Shown in pieces: positions 1 to 6,362 of a DNA stretch of 13,739 nucleotides. The stretch lies in contig JAIPDY010000072.1 of NCBI GenBank assembly GCA_021737445.1, forward strand, positions 1 through 13,739. Direction: 5' to 3'. The position numbers and the translations under genes are program-made. Each line of letters begins with the position of its first letter. Positions within the stretch are counted from its first letter, which is position 1. The notes under the pieces are model-generated. The model saw only the letters and a program-made list of their open reading frames with translations, was not told the origin of the DNA and did not search any database. Source of the DNA: Desulfotignum sp. (GTDB lineage Bacteria > Desulfobacterota > Desulfobacteria > Desulfobacterales > Desulfobacteraceae).

Positions 1-1
1 T

Positions 2-76
2 TTCCGTCAAGGACGATTATGGTTTTGTGATGCCTCAGGCAATGCCAGGGAGATTGGAAAAAATATTACGAAGTAA
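2..76 (+). CDS. Possible C-terminal tail of an unidentified protein (partial)
   Basis: An open frame enters from the left edge and ends at TAA (74-76). It encodes 24 residues with protein-like composition, including GRLWFCDASGNAREIG. I do not recognise the family, and such a short fragment could be open by chance. If real, it is the 3' end of a gene lying upstream of the nuclease and in the same direction. No start is visible inside the window. Confidence 0.25.
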   Translation, partial: FRQGRLWFCDASGNAREIGKNITK

Positions 77-207
77 AAAAAATATTTGATGCATGAAAAG
101 CCGATTTTACAGCATTTTTAGGTTCACCGAGAATTGCTGACAACCTTCGGCCAAATGGTGCGGATGATCTTCTGTTCCAAATTGACAGGTCGAACTTTCG
201 ACTCTAT

Positions 208-699
208 GTGAAAAATTCCGACCCTGCACCAATTTATCGGCAAGATACAGAACCTCAAACAGAAGAGGATACTGACGATAGCGAAACAAACTCTGGAGAA
301 ACACATGAATTTGCATATGAGCGTGATTTAAAGAACTTTCTTGCAAATAACCTGCAAGTCATCAGTCCCTCTCTCGCCTTATATAGAGACGGAGATATCA
401 CTGGTGTAGAGTTCCCTGTTGGTGGAAGATACATTGACATCCTGGCTTTTGATAACGGCGGACAGGATCTACTTGTTATAGAACTTAAAGTTTCAAAGGG
501 ATATGACAGAGTAATTGGGCAACTTCTGCGATACATGGCGTGGATAGAAAAAAATCTTGCAGAACCAAATCAGAGAGTAAAAGGGATGATCATCGCCCGA
601 AGCATTTCAGACGATCTTCGTCTGGCGACCTCACGAGTGAAAGATGTTGAACTGTTCGAATACGTGCTCTCAATCTCCCTAAAGAAAATTGAAAACTGA
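208..699 (+). CDS. NucS/DUF91-like PD-(D/E)XK endonuclease, start uncertain
   Basis: Predicted nuclease of the restriction-endonuclease-like fold (RecB/NucS-type, DUF91-like). Counting from the GTG at 208, the catalytic set is intact: an N-terminal acidic helix (E38, D40), D77 in GGRYIDILAF, E92 and K94 in LLVIELKV, then a QxxxY motif (Q105, Y109) in GQLLRYM. The family acts on DNA ends, mismatches or branched DNA, and orphan members are common in defence or mobile regions; the substrate here is unknown. Residues 12-33 are very acidic and probably a linker. The frame stays open upstream to 97, and that stretch also reads like protein (GADDLLFQIDRSNFRLY), yet it contains no ATG, GTG or TTG. 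The gene may therefore be 5'-truncated or frameshifted, with 208 only the first usable start. No good ribosome site precedes 208. The toxin-antitoxin pair follows on the same strand with its own promoter. Confidence 0.7.
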   Translation: MKNSDPAPIYRQDTEPQTEEDTDDSETNSGETHEFAYERDLKNFLANNLQVISPSLALYRDGDITGVEFPVGGRYIDILAFDNGGQDLLVIELKVSKGYDRVIGQLLRYMAWIEKNLAEPNQRVKGMIIARSISDDLRLATSRVKDVELFEYVLSISLKKIEN

Positions 700-737
700 A
701 AAGTGCCAACAAGACCCTTGCACACGGACCGGGCTAT

Positions 738-765
738 AGCGCTCCTTCGTTGTTCGCTTTTTTTT
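738..765 (+). terminator. Weak intrinsic terminator after the nuclease gene
   Basis: An AGCG (738-741) can pair with CGCT (755-758) and runs directly into eight T residues (758-765). The stem is only 4 bp, so this is a weak candidate. It is placed 39 bases after the nuclease stop codon, where a terminator would be expected. Confidence 0.28.
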
Positions 766-831
766 ATCAACCGCTTTCACAATACGCCGCCCGGCCGGTG
801 AAGGGTTCGTTAACCGTCAGAAAAATTTAGC

Positions 832-860
832 TTGAAAAAACATAGGGTATGATTTATTAT
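832..860 (+). promoter_or_regulatory. Promoter of the toxin-antitoxin operon
   Basis: TTGAAA (832-837) and TATTAT (855-860) are separated by 17 bp, a good sigma70-type arrangement. Transcription would start near 867, giving a leader of only about 14 nt that holds little besides the ribosome-binding site. The -10 element lies inside the inverted repeat at 845-867. Confidence 0.55.
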
Positions 861-867
861 CATACCC
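845..867. promoter_or_regulatory. Operator-like inverted repeat on the toxin-antitoxin promoter
   Basis: Perfect 9-bp inverted repeat: GGGTATGAT (845-853) and ATCATACCC (859-867) around a 5-bp spacer. It covers the -10 box and the predicted start of transcription. Ribbon-helix-helix antitoxins bind such palindromes as dimers and repress their own operon, usually more tightly with toxin bound. Autoregulation here is inferred from position and symmetry. Confidence 0.6.
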
Positions 868-880
868 GGAGGTGATAAAA

Positions 881-1123
881 ATGCCGGCATCAAAAATTGC
901 AATTACAATTGACGATAAGACACTTAAACAGCTTGATATTCTTGTCAAATCAAAATTTTTTTCAAACCGTAGCAACGCCATTCAACAGGCCGTTGCTGAA
1001 AAGCTTATGCGCATTGAGAAAAGCCGTCTTGCGCAGGAGTGCTCCAAACTTGACCCTAAATTCGAACAGTCTTTAGCTGAGGAAGGCTTCTCATCGGAGT
1101 TGGAAGAATGGCCGCAATATTAA
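881..1123 (+). CDS. Ribbon-helix-helix antitoxin of a MazEF/PemIK-type pair
   Basis: An 80-residue protein starting at the ATG at 881. I chose this start because GGAGGTGAT (868-876) lies directly before it; the in-frame GTG at 872 falls inside that ribosome site. Residues 5-42 fit a CopG/Arc-type ribbon-helix-helix DNA-binding domain: a beta strand (KIAITID), helix A (TLKQLDILVKS), and helix B beginning NRSNAIQQAV. The acidic tail (LDPKFEQSLAEEG...ELEEWPQY) is the usual toxin-neutralising segment, largely unfolded until it wraps the toxin. The gene overlaps the toxin start by 16 nt, so the two are translationally coupled and the antitoxin is made first. Likely regulator of the palindrome at 845-867. 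The family assignment is firm; pairing with the toxin follows from the overlap. Confidence 0.88.
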   Translation: MPASKIAITIDDKTLKQLDILVKSKFFSNRSNAIQQAVAEKLMRIEKSRLAQECSKLDPKFEQSLAEEGFSSELEEWPQY

Positions 1124-1446
1124 GGGGTAACATTCACTGGGCAGATTTAAATCCAGTCATTGGAAGCGAACAGGGCGGCTTACGCCCTGTTCTCATTTTA
1201 AGTCACAATGTATTTAACGAGAGATCGGGCACTGTAATTGCCGTCGCGATCACCAGCCAGCGTCAAAAGGCAGGCTATCCACTAACTATGGAACTTGTGG
1301 ACGTCAAGCTTCCCAAAAAATCGTGGGTAAAGATCAGCCAGATTCGAATCCTGTCTACAAAGCGAATCGGCAAAAGGATATCAAAAGCATCCGACGAAGA
1401 GTTGGCGCTCATCATTGAGGGGTTGAATGAAATAATTGGCGGTTAA
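1108..1446 (+). CDS. MazF/PemK-family mRNA interferase toxin
   Basis: A 112-residue type II toxin, the normal length for MazF. MazF enzymes are ribosome-independent endoribonucleases that cut single-stranded RNA at short motifs and arrest growth when the antitoxin is degraded. The signature is complete: RGNIHWADLNPVIGSEQGGLRPVLIL at residues 6-31, where R26 corresponds to the catalytic Arg, and T49 in VAITSQ to the catalytic Thr, of characterised MazF (R25/T48 in Bacillus subtilis MazF). The C-terminal SQIRILSTKRIGK segment is also typical. Start is the ATG at 1108, inside the antitoxin gene. The cleavage motif cannot be predicted from sequence. No damage is visible, so the module should be functional. 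Confidence 0.92.
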   Translation: MAAILRGNIHWADLNPVIGSEQGGLRPVLILSHNVFNERSGTVIAVAITSQRQKAGYPLTMELVDVKLPKKSWVKISQIRILSTKRIGKRISKASDEELALIIEGLNEIIGG

Positions 1447-1610
1447 CCATGCAGTGCACAGGTGGCTGAGAAGCATGACTGGCCTGATCCAATGGTGTGG
1501 TCACTGGCCCTGGAAGGCAAGAATGCCTTGATATCCTGAAAAGGACGGGATGGTATCATTCCCATATCATCCAGGCGCCCCTGTCGTCCCAGCGCTTCAG
1601 TGCCGGAGTG

Positions 1611-1629
1611 TTTTCTGCAATGCAGAAAA
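1611..1629. repeat. 19-bp perfect palindrome between toxin and DUF748 genes
   Basis: TTTTCTGCA (1611-1619), A, TGCAGAAAA (1621-1629), centred at 1620 and flanked by A residues on the plus side. It lies between the convergent toxin and DUF748 genes. It could form a small hairpin with a 3-base loop and act as a weak bidirectional terminator or a protein site. The rest of the 193-base gap holds only a 6-bp inverted repeat (1514-1529) without a T tract. Confidence 0.35.
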
Positions 1630-1639
1630 AAGGATTTTC

Positions 1640-4600
1640 TCAACGGCGAACATCCAGGGTGAGCTCGGAAGATACTGTTTTTTTGTCCTTTTCTTCAGCG
1701 GCTGAGGGTTCAAGAACCGTCAGCCTTCTTTCATCAATCATCCCTGCTTCCATAAATTCCTGCTTGACCGCTTCCGCCCGTTCACTGGCCAGTTCGCTCA
1801 ACCGGGCTTTTGTTACCGGCTGTATTTCGACAAGTTTTTGAAACAGGGCCGTATAAAGCTTTCGGGACTGGTCTGACGGGAGTGGTTCAGCTTGCTTTTT
1901 CTCCGCTTTTTTGTCCGTCACAGCCGCCTGTTTTGCCGCACTCTCTCTGGCTGCGGCCAGTGCATCGGCGGAAATTCGCTCTGTGACCATCGTTTCGATG
2001 GCGCGCTGGACCAGGGGGTTGCTCACATCCATTGGTCCGGCATCTTCGTTGGGACCAACCACTCTACCTGCGCGCCCGGCAATTTCACGCCGGATCGCCA
2101 TGGATTTCAGCGCCTCACCGTCTTTGACCGGATCAAACCGGCCCTTGATTTTCAGGGTGAGTTGCGGGCGTCTGGCAAGGGCTTCGGAAAGGGTCTTCAC
2201 TTTTTCTCGCTCAGGAGGAGTCAGCACGGCCCTGCCCGGCTCAAACGCAATGGTTTCGAGATTTTCCTTTTCCACTTCGAGCATGCCGGTCAGTGCCCTG
2301 AAAGGGGAAGTGACAATTTTGGTAAAAAAATTGATAAGGGTTTTCCATATGAGATCCCCGTAGCTGAACTGAGGATCGTCCAGGTTCCCGGAAACCGGGA
2401 GCCCGATATCGATCCGGCCATCGCCATCTTTGAGGAGCGCAACTGCAAGCTCGAGGGGGATGTTGGGCGCATCAGGGCTTTCCACCTTCTCGCCCAGCGT
2501 GAGGTTGTCCAAAAAGATCTGGTTGCTCCCTTTGAGTTCACTCTGCTTGATCAGGTAGTGAAGATCGAGAGAGAGCCTTCCGGAGGCGATCCTGTAACCG
2601 GCGAACTTCCCCGTGTAAGGGGTGAGGTTGGTCATCTCCACGTTTCTGAAAATCATGTCGATGTCGGTGAAATGCTTGATATCGAGCGGCTCAATCTGTC
2701 CCTGGATACTGGATGTGCCATACTCATCCACCCTGCCTTCGAGCTGAATCTGCGCCCGCGCTCTTTTTTTGGAGGAGAGCCCGACGATTGCTCCCTTCAA
2801 TTCATAGATCTTTGCGGCAAACGGTATGTGAAGACTCAGGTCTGCGAAATCGAGGATGCCTTTTTCGATGCGGATCCTCTGAACATCCACGGGAAACCCG
2901 CCGGGAGGTTCCACTTGGGACTCCGGTTTTTTTTCCTCACCCGTTTTTTTGTTATGCCGCAGCACCTTGTTCAGGCTCAGGCTCTTGTCTTTATATATGA
3001 TCAGCTTTCCGTAGGGCTCGATGAGGCGGATTTCTCCGATGTCAAGCTGTTGAGGCCCAAGGCCCAGTTTAATATTGTTCGCCTTCAAGGCCTGCCAGGC
3101 AAGAAATCTTTTCGTGGTGTCCGACTTGGCTCCCAATTTTGTGCCTAACTCGGAAACGAGCAGATCGGCGATGTTCGCATCGCCGGAAAATTGCAGGTCA
3201 GGGCCATTTTCTTTCTCACTGTAGTTCACCTTTCCCGCAGCGTTGAAATTCCCCGCATCCACTTTCAGGTAGGCGTATTGTTCCACGTAGGGCTGAAAAG
3301 ACGTCAGGGCCAGGTCTGACACACGGACTGTCGCTTCCGCGCTTTTCTGAGCGAGAGTGAAGCGTCCCCTGGCATTCATGGCGCCCCCTTCCAGTACCGT
3401 CAGAGACGTCTCAAAGGGAACAGAGGCCTTGCCTTCACTGCGAAAATCGGCAAGCTTCAGCGTGATGTTTTGAAGGTTCACAGTGGGCGCGGGCGAAAGC
3501 GTCTGATCCCTGAAAGCGACGCTCAACCCGGCCGTCTCCACAGAGTCGACGGAAACCGACCAGGGCCGTCCCTCAGCCTGGGCCTTGTCCACGGCTATCT
3601 CAATCTTTTCTCGAAGTTTGTCGACATTTCTTTTTCCGAGCACGCGCAACAGGTTCACTGTGCCGGCCTGTTCAAGCACCATGGCGGCATGCCCGCCCTC
3701 CACCATAACCCTCTCCAGGGTCACCTGCCGGGTTTCAAGATCTGTGCTGCCTCCCTTTACTGCAAAACTTTTCAGCGTTACCAGGGGCGCCTTTTGCCCC
3801 ATCTCTTTCAAGGACACGCCCTCGAAAAGGACGTTCAGGTTCTCTGCCGAGACCCCCACCTTATCGGGCATGAAGGAAAGATCGGCCTTGCCCTTTACTC
3901 CGAGTCTGGAAACGCCTATTTCAAGAGGATAATGCCAGCTGCGATCACTGCAGGCCACGCTGAAATCATCAAGAGTGAGGGCCTTGAGAGCCACGCGCCA
4001 GGGCGGTCCTTCCAAGGCCTCAGCCTTAGGGGCGAAAGACCGGGGATCTTTGCCGGCCTTCAAAAGCTTCTGCCAGTTCAATCGCCCTTGTTCGTTGATG
4101 TCCGCTGTCGCGCGGCCCCGGGAGAGAGTCAGTTCCCCCACCTGAAACGATCGAGAGGCCAGATCAAACCGGCCGTCATCGAGACGAATGGTGTCCACAA
4201 AGAGAATCGGCTCCCGTTCCCCCCGGGCCTTGAGCTCCAGGGCCGAGACAAGCACTTTCAATCCCTTGATGACAAAAGAAGGGGATTTATCTGTATGGGC
4301 AAATCGGTAGCGGGTTTTGAGGTTTATTTCACCCCCCGGTTTGTCCAGAAGAATTTCATCCTGCAAAAACTCCCATACCGAAACGGTCTTGAACCCCTCC
4401 ACCTTCACTCTGCCTTCAAGCCAGAGAGGATGGAGGGAAACATCGCCGGCCCCTGTTAGCTTTCCGCCGTGGGGAAGGGTCGCTTTAAAGGAATAGACTC
4501 CCTTTTTGTCCGGCAGAGTGGTAAGGTTTTTGAGCTCCAGGCCAATCGTCTCCAGCGTAATACTGCCCGGGGTGGGGCCGGATTGGTCCGTGAAAATCAC

Positions 4601-5110
4601 TCTCCCCTGGTTCAAGGCAATGTGCGCAAAGATGATGCGCGGCAGGCGCATCTCTCCTTCGGTTTTTTCCTCCTTTTCTTTCTTTGGGATCCGGTCTGCG
4701 CTACCAAGAAGGTTTATGCGGCCATCAGGTTCTGTTTGCAGGTTCACGACAGGGCCTTCCAGGCGAACATCCGCAAAGGTCCAGGCCCGGCGCCAGAGAC
4801 TGGAGATCTCGAAGTTGATGAAAATCGCCTTGAATGCGAGCAACGGGGATCCGTCTCTCTTTTTGAGGTCGAAGTTCTTGATATCTACTGTGAGGGTGTA
4901 CGGGTTTACCCGGACCTCTTCCATGACCATGCGGCATTTGAAAGATTCCTGGGCAAACTGCGTGGATTGGCGCTTGATCAGATAGGGGGCAAGAAAAAAA
5001 CCCGCCAGGGTGTAGGTGATAATAAGGGCAACAGAGAAGATGAAGACTTTGTGCAGCAAAACCCTCATGAGCCAATGTTTTCGAAGATGTTTGCTTTCCG
5101 GAGCATCCAT
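1640..5110 (-). CDS. DUF748/AsmA-like envelope protein
   Basis: A large 1156-residue protein. A positively charged N-terminus precedes one membrane segment (about residues 20-43, HKVFIFSVALIITYTLAGFF), so the bulk is predicted periplasmic and anchored in the inner membrane. The body has the repetitive beta-rich texture of AsmA-like proteins (DUF748; relatives of AsmA, YhdP and TamB), with recurrent 'RLEGPVVNLQ', 'LTLDDFSV' and 'IRIEKGILDFADLSL' type strands. The C-terminal part shows the DUF748 ending: an OmpA-like AFEPGRAVL (955-963), SEALARRPQLTLKIKGRFDP, an Ala/Lys-rich linker near 1050-1075, then a charged helical region and VSSELTLDVRR. AsmA-like proteins are implicated in moving phospholipids to, or assembling, the outer membrane; for DUF748 itself the role is not settled. 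The start has AAGGAGG (5128-5122) 11 nt upstream. It is monocistronic, with its own promoter. Confidence 0.88.
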   Translation of the reverse strand: MDAPESKHLRKHWLMRVLLHKVFIFSVALIITYTLAGFFLAPYLIKRQSTQFAQESFKCRMVMEEVRVNPYTLTVDIKNFDLKKRDGSPLLAFKAIFINFEISSLWRRAWTFADVRLEGPVVNLQTEPDGRINLLGSADRIPKKEKEEKTEGEMRLPRIIFAHIALNQGRVIFTDQSGPTPGSITLETIGLELKNLTTLPDKKGVYSFKATLPHGGKLTGAGDVSLHPLWLEGRVKVEGFKTVSVWEFLQDEILLDKPGGEINLKTRYRFAHTDKSPSFVIKGLKVLVSALELKARGEREPILFVDTIRLDDGRFDLASRSFQVGELTLSRGRATADINEQGRLNWQKLLKAGKDPRSFAPKAEALEGPPWRVALKALTLDDFSVACSDRSWHYPLEIGVSRLGVKGKADLSFMPDKVGVSAENLNVLFEGVSLKEMGQKAPLVTLKSFAVKGGSTDLETRQVTLERVMVEGGHAAMVLEQAGTVNLLRVLGKRNVDKLREKIEIAVDKAQAEGRPWSVSVDSVETAGLSVAFRDQTLSPAPTVNLQNITLKLADFRSEGKASVPFETSLTVLEGGAMNARGRFTLAQKSAEATVRVSDLALTSFQPYVEQYAYLKVDAGNFNAAGKVNYSEKENGPDLQFSGDANIADLLVSELGTKLGAKSDTTKRFLAWQALKANNIKLGLGPQQLDIGEIRLIEPYGKLIIYKDKSLSLNKVLRHNKKTGEEKKPESQVEPPGGFPVDVQRIRIEKGILDFADLSLHIPFAAKIYELKGAIVGLSSKKRARAQIQLEGRVDEYGTSSIQGQIEPLDIKHFTDIDMIFRNVEMTNLTPYTGKFAGYRIASGRLSLDLHYLIKQSELKGSNQIFLDNLTLGEKVESPDAPNIPLELAVALLKDGDGRIDIGLPVSGNLDDPQFSYGDLIWKTLINFFTKIVTSPFRALTGMLEVEKENLETIAFEPGRAVLTPPEREKVKTLSEALARRPQLTLKIKGRFDPVKDGEALKSMAIRREIAGRAGRVVGPNEDAGPMDVSNPLVQRAIETMVTERISADALAAARESAAKQAAVTDKKAEKKQAEPLPSDQSRKLYTALFQKLVEIQPVTKARLSELASERAEAVKQEFMEAGMIDERRLTVLEPSAAEEKDKKTVSSELTLDVRR

Positions 5111-5140
5111 GGGTTCATTTGCCTCCTTTTTATTTGATCC

Positions 5141-5169
5141 AATATACTGATTTATTATTGAATATTCAA
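5141..5169 (-). promoter_or_regulatory. Promoter of the DUF748 gene
   Basis: On the minus strand TTGAAT (5169-5164) and TATATT (5146-5141) are spaced by 17 bp, predicting a start near 5134 and a leader of about 24 nt that contains the AAGGAGG ribosome site. The -35 half lies in a 12-bp perfect palindrome, TTGAATATTCAA (5158-5169), which may be coincidence or a regulator site. A plus-strand TTGACA at 5186-5191 could drive the divergent gene, but its -10 is poor (TAAACA at 5209-5214). Confidence 0.45.
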
Positions 5170-5239
5170 GCTATGATGATAATACTTGACATGTCCTTAT
5201 GATTCCCATAAACAAAAACCAAGGGTAACAGGAGGATTC

Positions 5240-5548
5240 ATGAGTACTTATTCCACAGCGCCGCCTTCCGACGACGTACAGGTCAGGTGCCCCAGGCTGG
5301 GGCACCAGGTTCATTTCGGCTATTGCAGAGCTGAAAATCTTGGCAGTCCCTGCTTTAAGGCCTTAGACTGCTGGCATCTTCAATTCGATGTGGTGGGCCA
5401 TTTCAAGCAGACCCTGTCTGAGGCGGATTTTGCCGAAGCATTTTTGCACCAGGCCCGGCCCAAAATGCAGACCCTGGTGGACCTGATCCGGCAGGCAAAG
5501 CAGGAAACGTCTGAAGAACCATCCGGGCCTGGCAAGGGATCTGCCTGA
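5240..5548 (+). CDS. Small four-cysteine protein coupled to an ATPase
   Basis: A 102-residue protein starting at the ATG at 5240, preceded by AGGAGG (5230-5235); an in-frame TTG at 5186 lacks a ribosome site and sits in a -35-like box. Four cysteines cluster in the first half (C17, C29, C38, C44) in a CPRLGxxVxFxYC...PC...CW pattern. I associate this layout with short uncharacterised proteins of Desulfobacterota, where it may bind zinc or an Fe-S cluster; neither is proven here. The second half is helical (ADFAEAFLHQARPKMQTLVDLI) with a disordered tail. There is no signal peptide, so it is cytoplasmic. The stop TGA shares a base with the ATG of the next gene (TGATG), so the two are translationally coupled and probably work together. 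Function unknown. Confidence 0.78.
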   Translation: MSTYSTAPPSDDVQVRCPRLGHQVHFGYCRAENLGSPCFKALDCWHLQFDVVGHFKQTLSEADFAEAFLHQARPKMQTLVDLIRQAKQETSEEPSGPGKGSA

Positions 5549-6270
5549 TGTTTCTGGAAAGTGCCACAGTTCACCACCAGAGCTTTCCGGACACACAGGC
5601 GTATCCTTTCTGCCTTGCGGTGCTGCAGCAGACACAAACAGTTTGGTTCAACCAGCCGGTCACTATTTTTTCAGGGGAGAACGGCACGGGCAAATCCACG
5701 CTGCTGGAGGCCCTGGCCATTCGCTGCGGGATACACATCTGGCAGCCGGAGTTTTCCCTGCGGTGCGAGGCCAATCCCCATGAAAAAAATCTGTACCGCC
5801 ACCTGTCGGTCACCTGGTCCCAGGGGCCGGTGCCGGGATCCTATTTCGGGTCACAGATTTTTTCCCATTTTGCCAGAAAACTGGAGGAGTGGGCGGTCAA
5901 TGACCGGCCCATGCTGGATTATTTCGGCGGAAAATCCCTGATCACCCAGTCCCACGGCCAGTCGTTGATGTCCTATTTTGCCAGCCGGTACCAGAGAAAA
6001 GGGCTGTATTTTCTGGATGAGCCGGAAACCGCCCTGTCTCCCAGGTCCCTGGTGGACCTGCTCAATCTGATTGTCAAAGAGAGCGGCAAAGGCCATGCCC
6101 AGTTTGTCATTGCCACCCATTCCCCCATTCTCATGGCCTGTCCCGGTGCGGTGATTTATGGATTTGACAGCTCTGAAATTTTGCCGGTGAAATATGAAGA
6201 CACCGATTATTACAGGCTTTACAAAGCGTTTATGACAGATCCCGGTGCCTTTATCGGGGTTGAAAATTAA
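5548..6270 (+). CDS. Compact ABC/SMC-like ATPase (COG3910-type)
   Basis: A 240-residue P-loop ATPase. Walker A is GENGTGKST (43-51). A signature-like SHGQS (135-139) stands where ABC ATPases have LSxGQ. Walker B is GLYFLDEPE (152-160) with D157 and catalytic E158, followed by a D-loop-like TALSPRS, and the switch histidine is H191 in IATHSP. The space between Walker A and the signature is far too short for a coiled coil, so this is a stand-alone nucleotide-binding domain of the kind called predicted ATPase (COG3910-like), not an SMC/RecN arm protein. There are no membrane segments and no permease gene nearby, so transport is unlikely. Members sometimes sit beside nucleases or defence genes, but here the partner is the four-cysteine protein whose stop overlaps this start by 1 nt. 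The physiological role is not known. Confidence 0.87.
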   Translation: MFLESATVHHQSFPDTQAYPFCLAVLQQTQTVWFNQPVTIFSGENGTGKSTLLEALAIRCGIHIWQPEFSLRCEANPHEKNLYRHLSVTWSQGPVPGSYFGSQIFSHFARKLEEWAVNDRPMLDYFGGKSLITQSHGQSLMSYFASRYQRKGLYFLDEPETALSPRSLVDLLNLIVKESGKGHAQFVIATHSPILMACPGAVIYGFDSSEILPVKYEDTDYYRLYKAFMTDPGAFIGVEN

Positions 6271-6300
6271 TATGTTATCTTAAATATTTTTTTAAAAAAA

Positions 6301-6314
6301 GGAGGAGAATGTAA
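6301..6314 (+). promoter_or_regulatory. Start-stop element (ATGTAA) with strong ribosome site before trpB2
   Basis: A run of A then GGAGGAG (6301-6307) is followed by ATG (6309-6311) and immediately TAA (6312-6314). A ribosome binding here would initiate and stop at once, 48 nt before the trpB2 start. The spacing from GGAGG to ATG is short (3 nt), so efficiency is uncertain. It could be the relic of a lost start or a regulatory stall site. Confidence 0.35.
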
Positions 6315-6362
6315 GCAGTCAAAGGCCACACAGTCATTAACTTTGCCATTAAAGGAGATCCC

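Noticed and set aside
872..880. GTG at 872 as the antitoxin start
   Set aside because: It lies within the GGAGGTGAT ribosome site that serves the ATG at 881.
1892..3148. Long plus-strand open frame (418 codons) opposite the DUF748 gene
   Set aside because: Its translation is rich in His, Arg, Phe and Cys with no domain pattern, and it is fully covered by the well-supported minus-strand gene; it is an antisense shadow, as are the frames at 3470-4459 and 4469-5137.
5186..5239. TTG at 5186 as the start of the four-cysteine protein
   Set aside because: No ribosome site precedes it, whereas AGGAGG stands directly before the ATG at 5240; TTGACA here looks like a -35 box.
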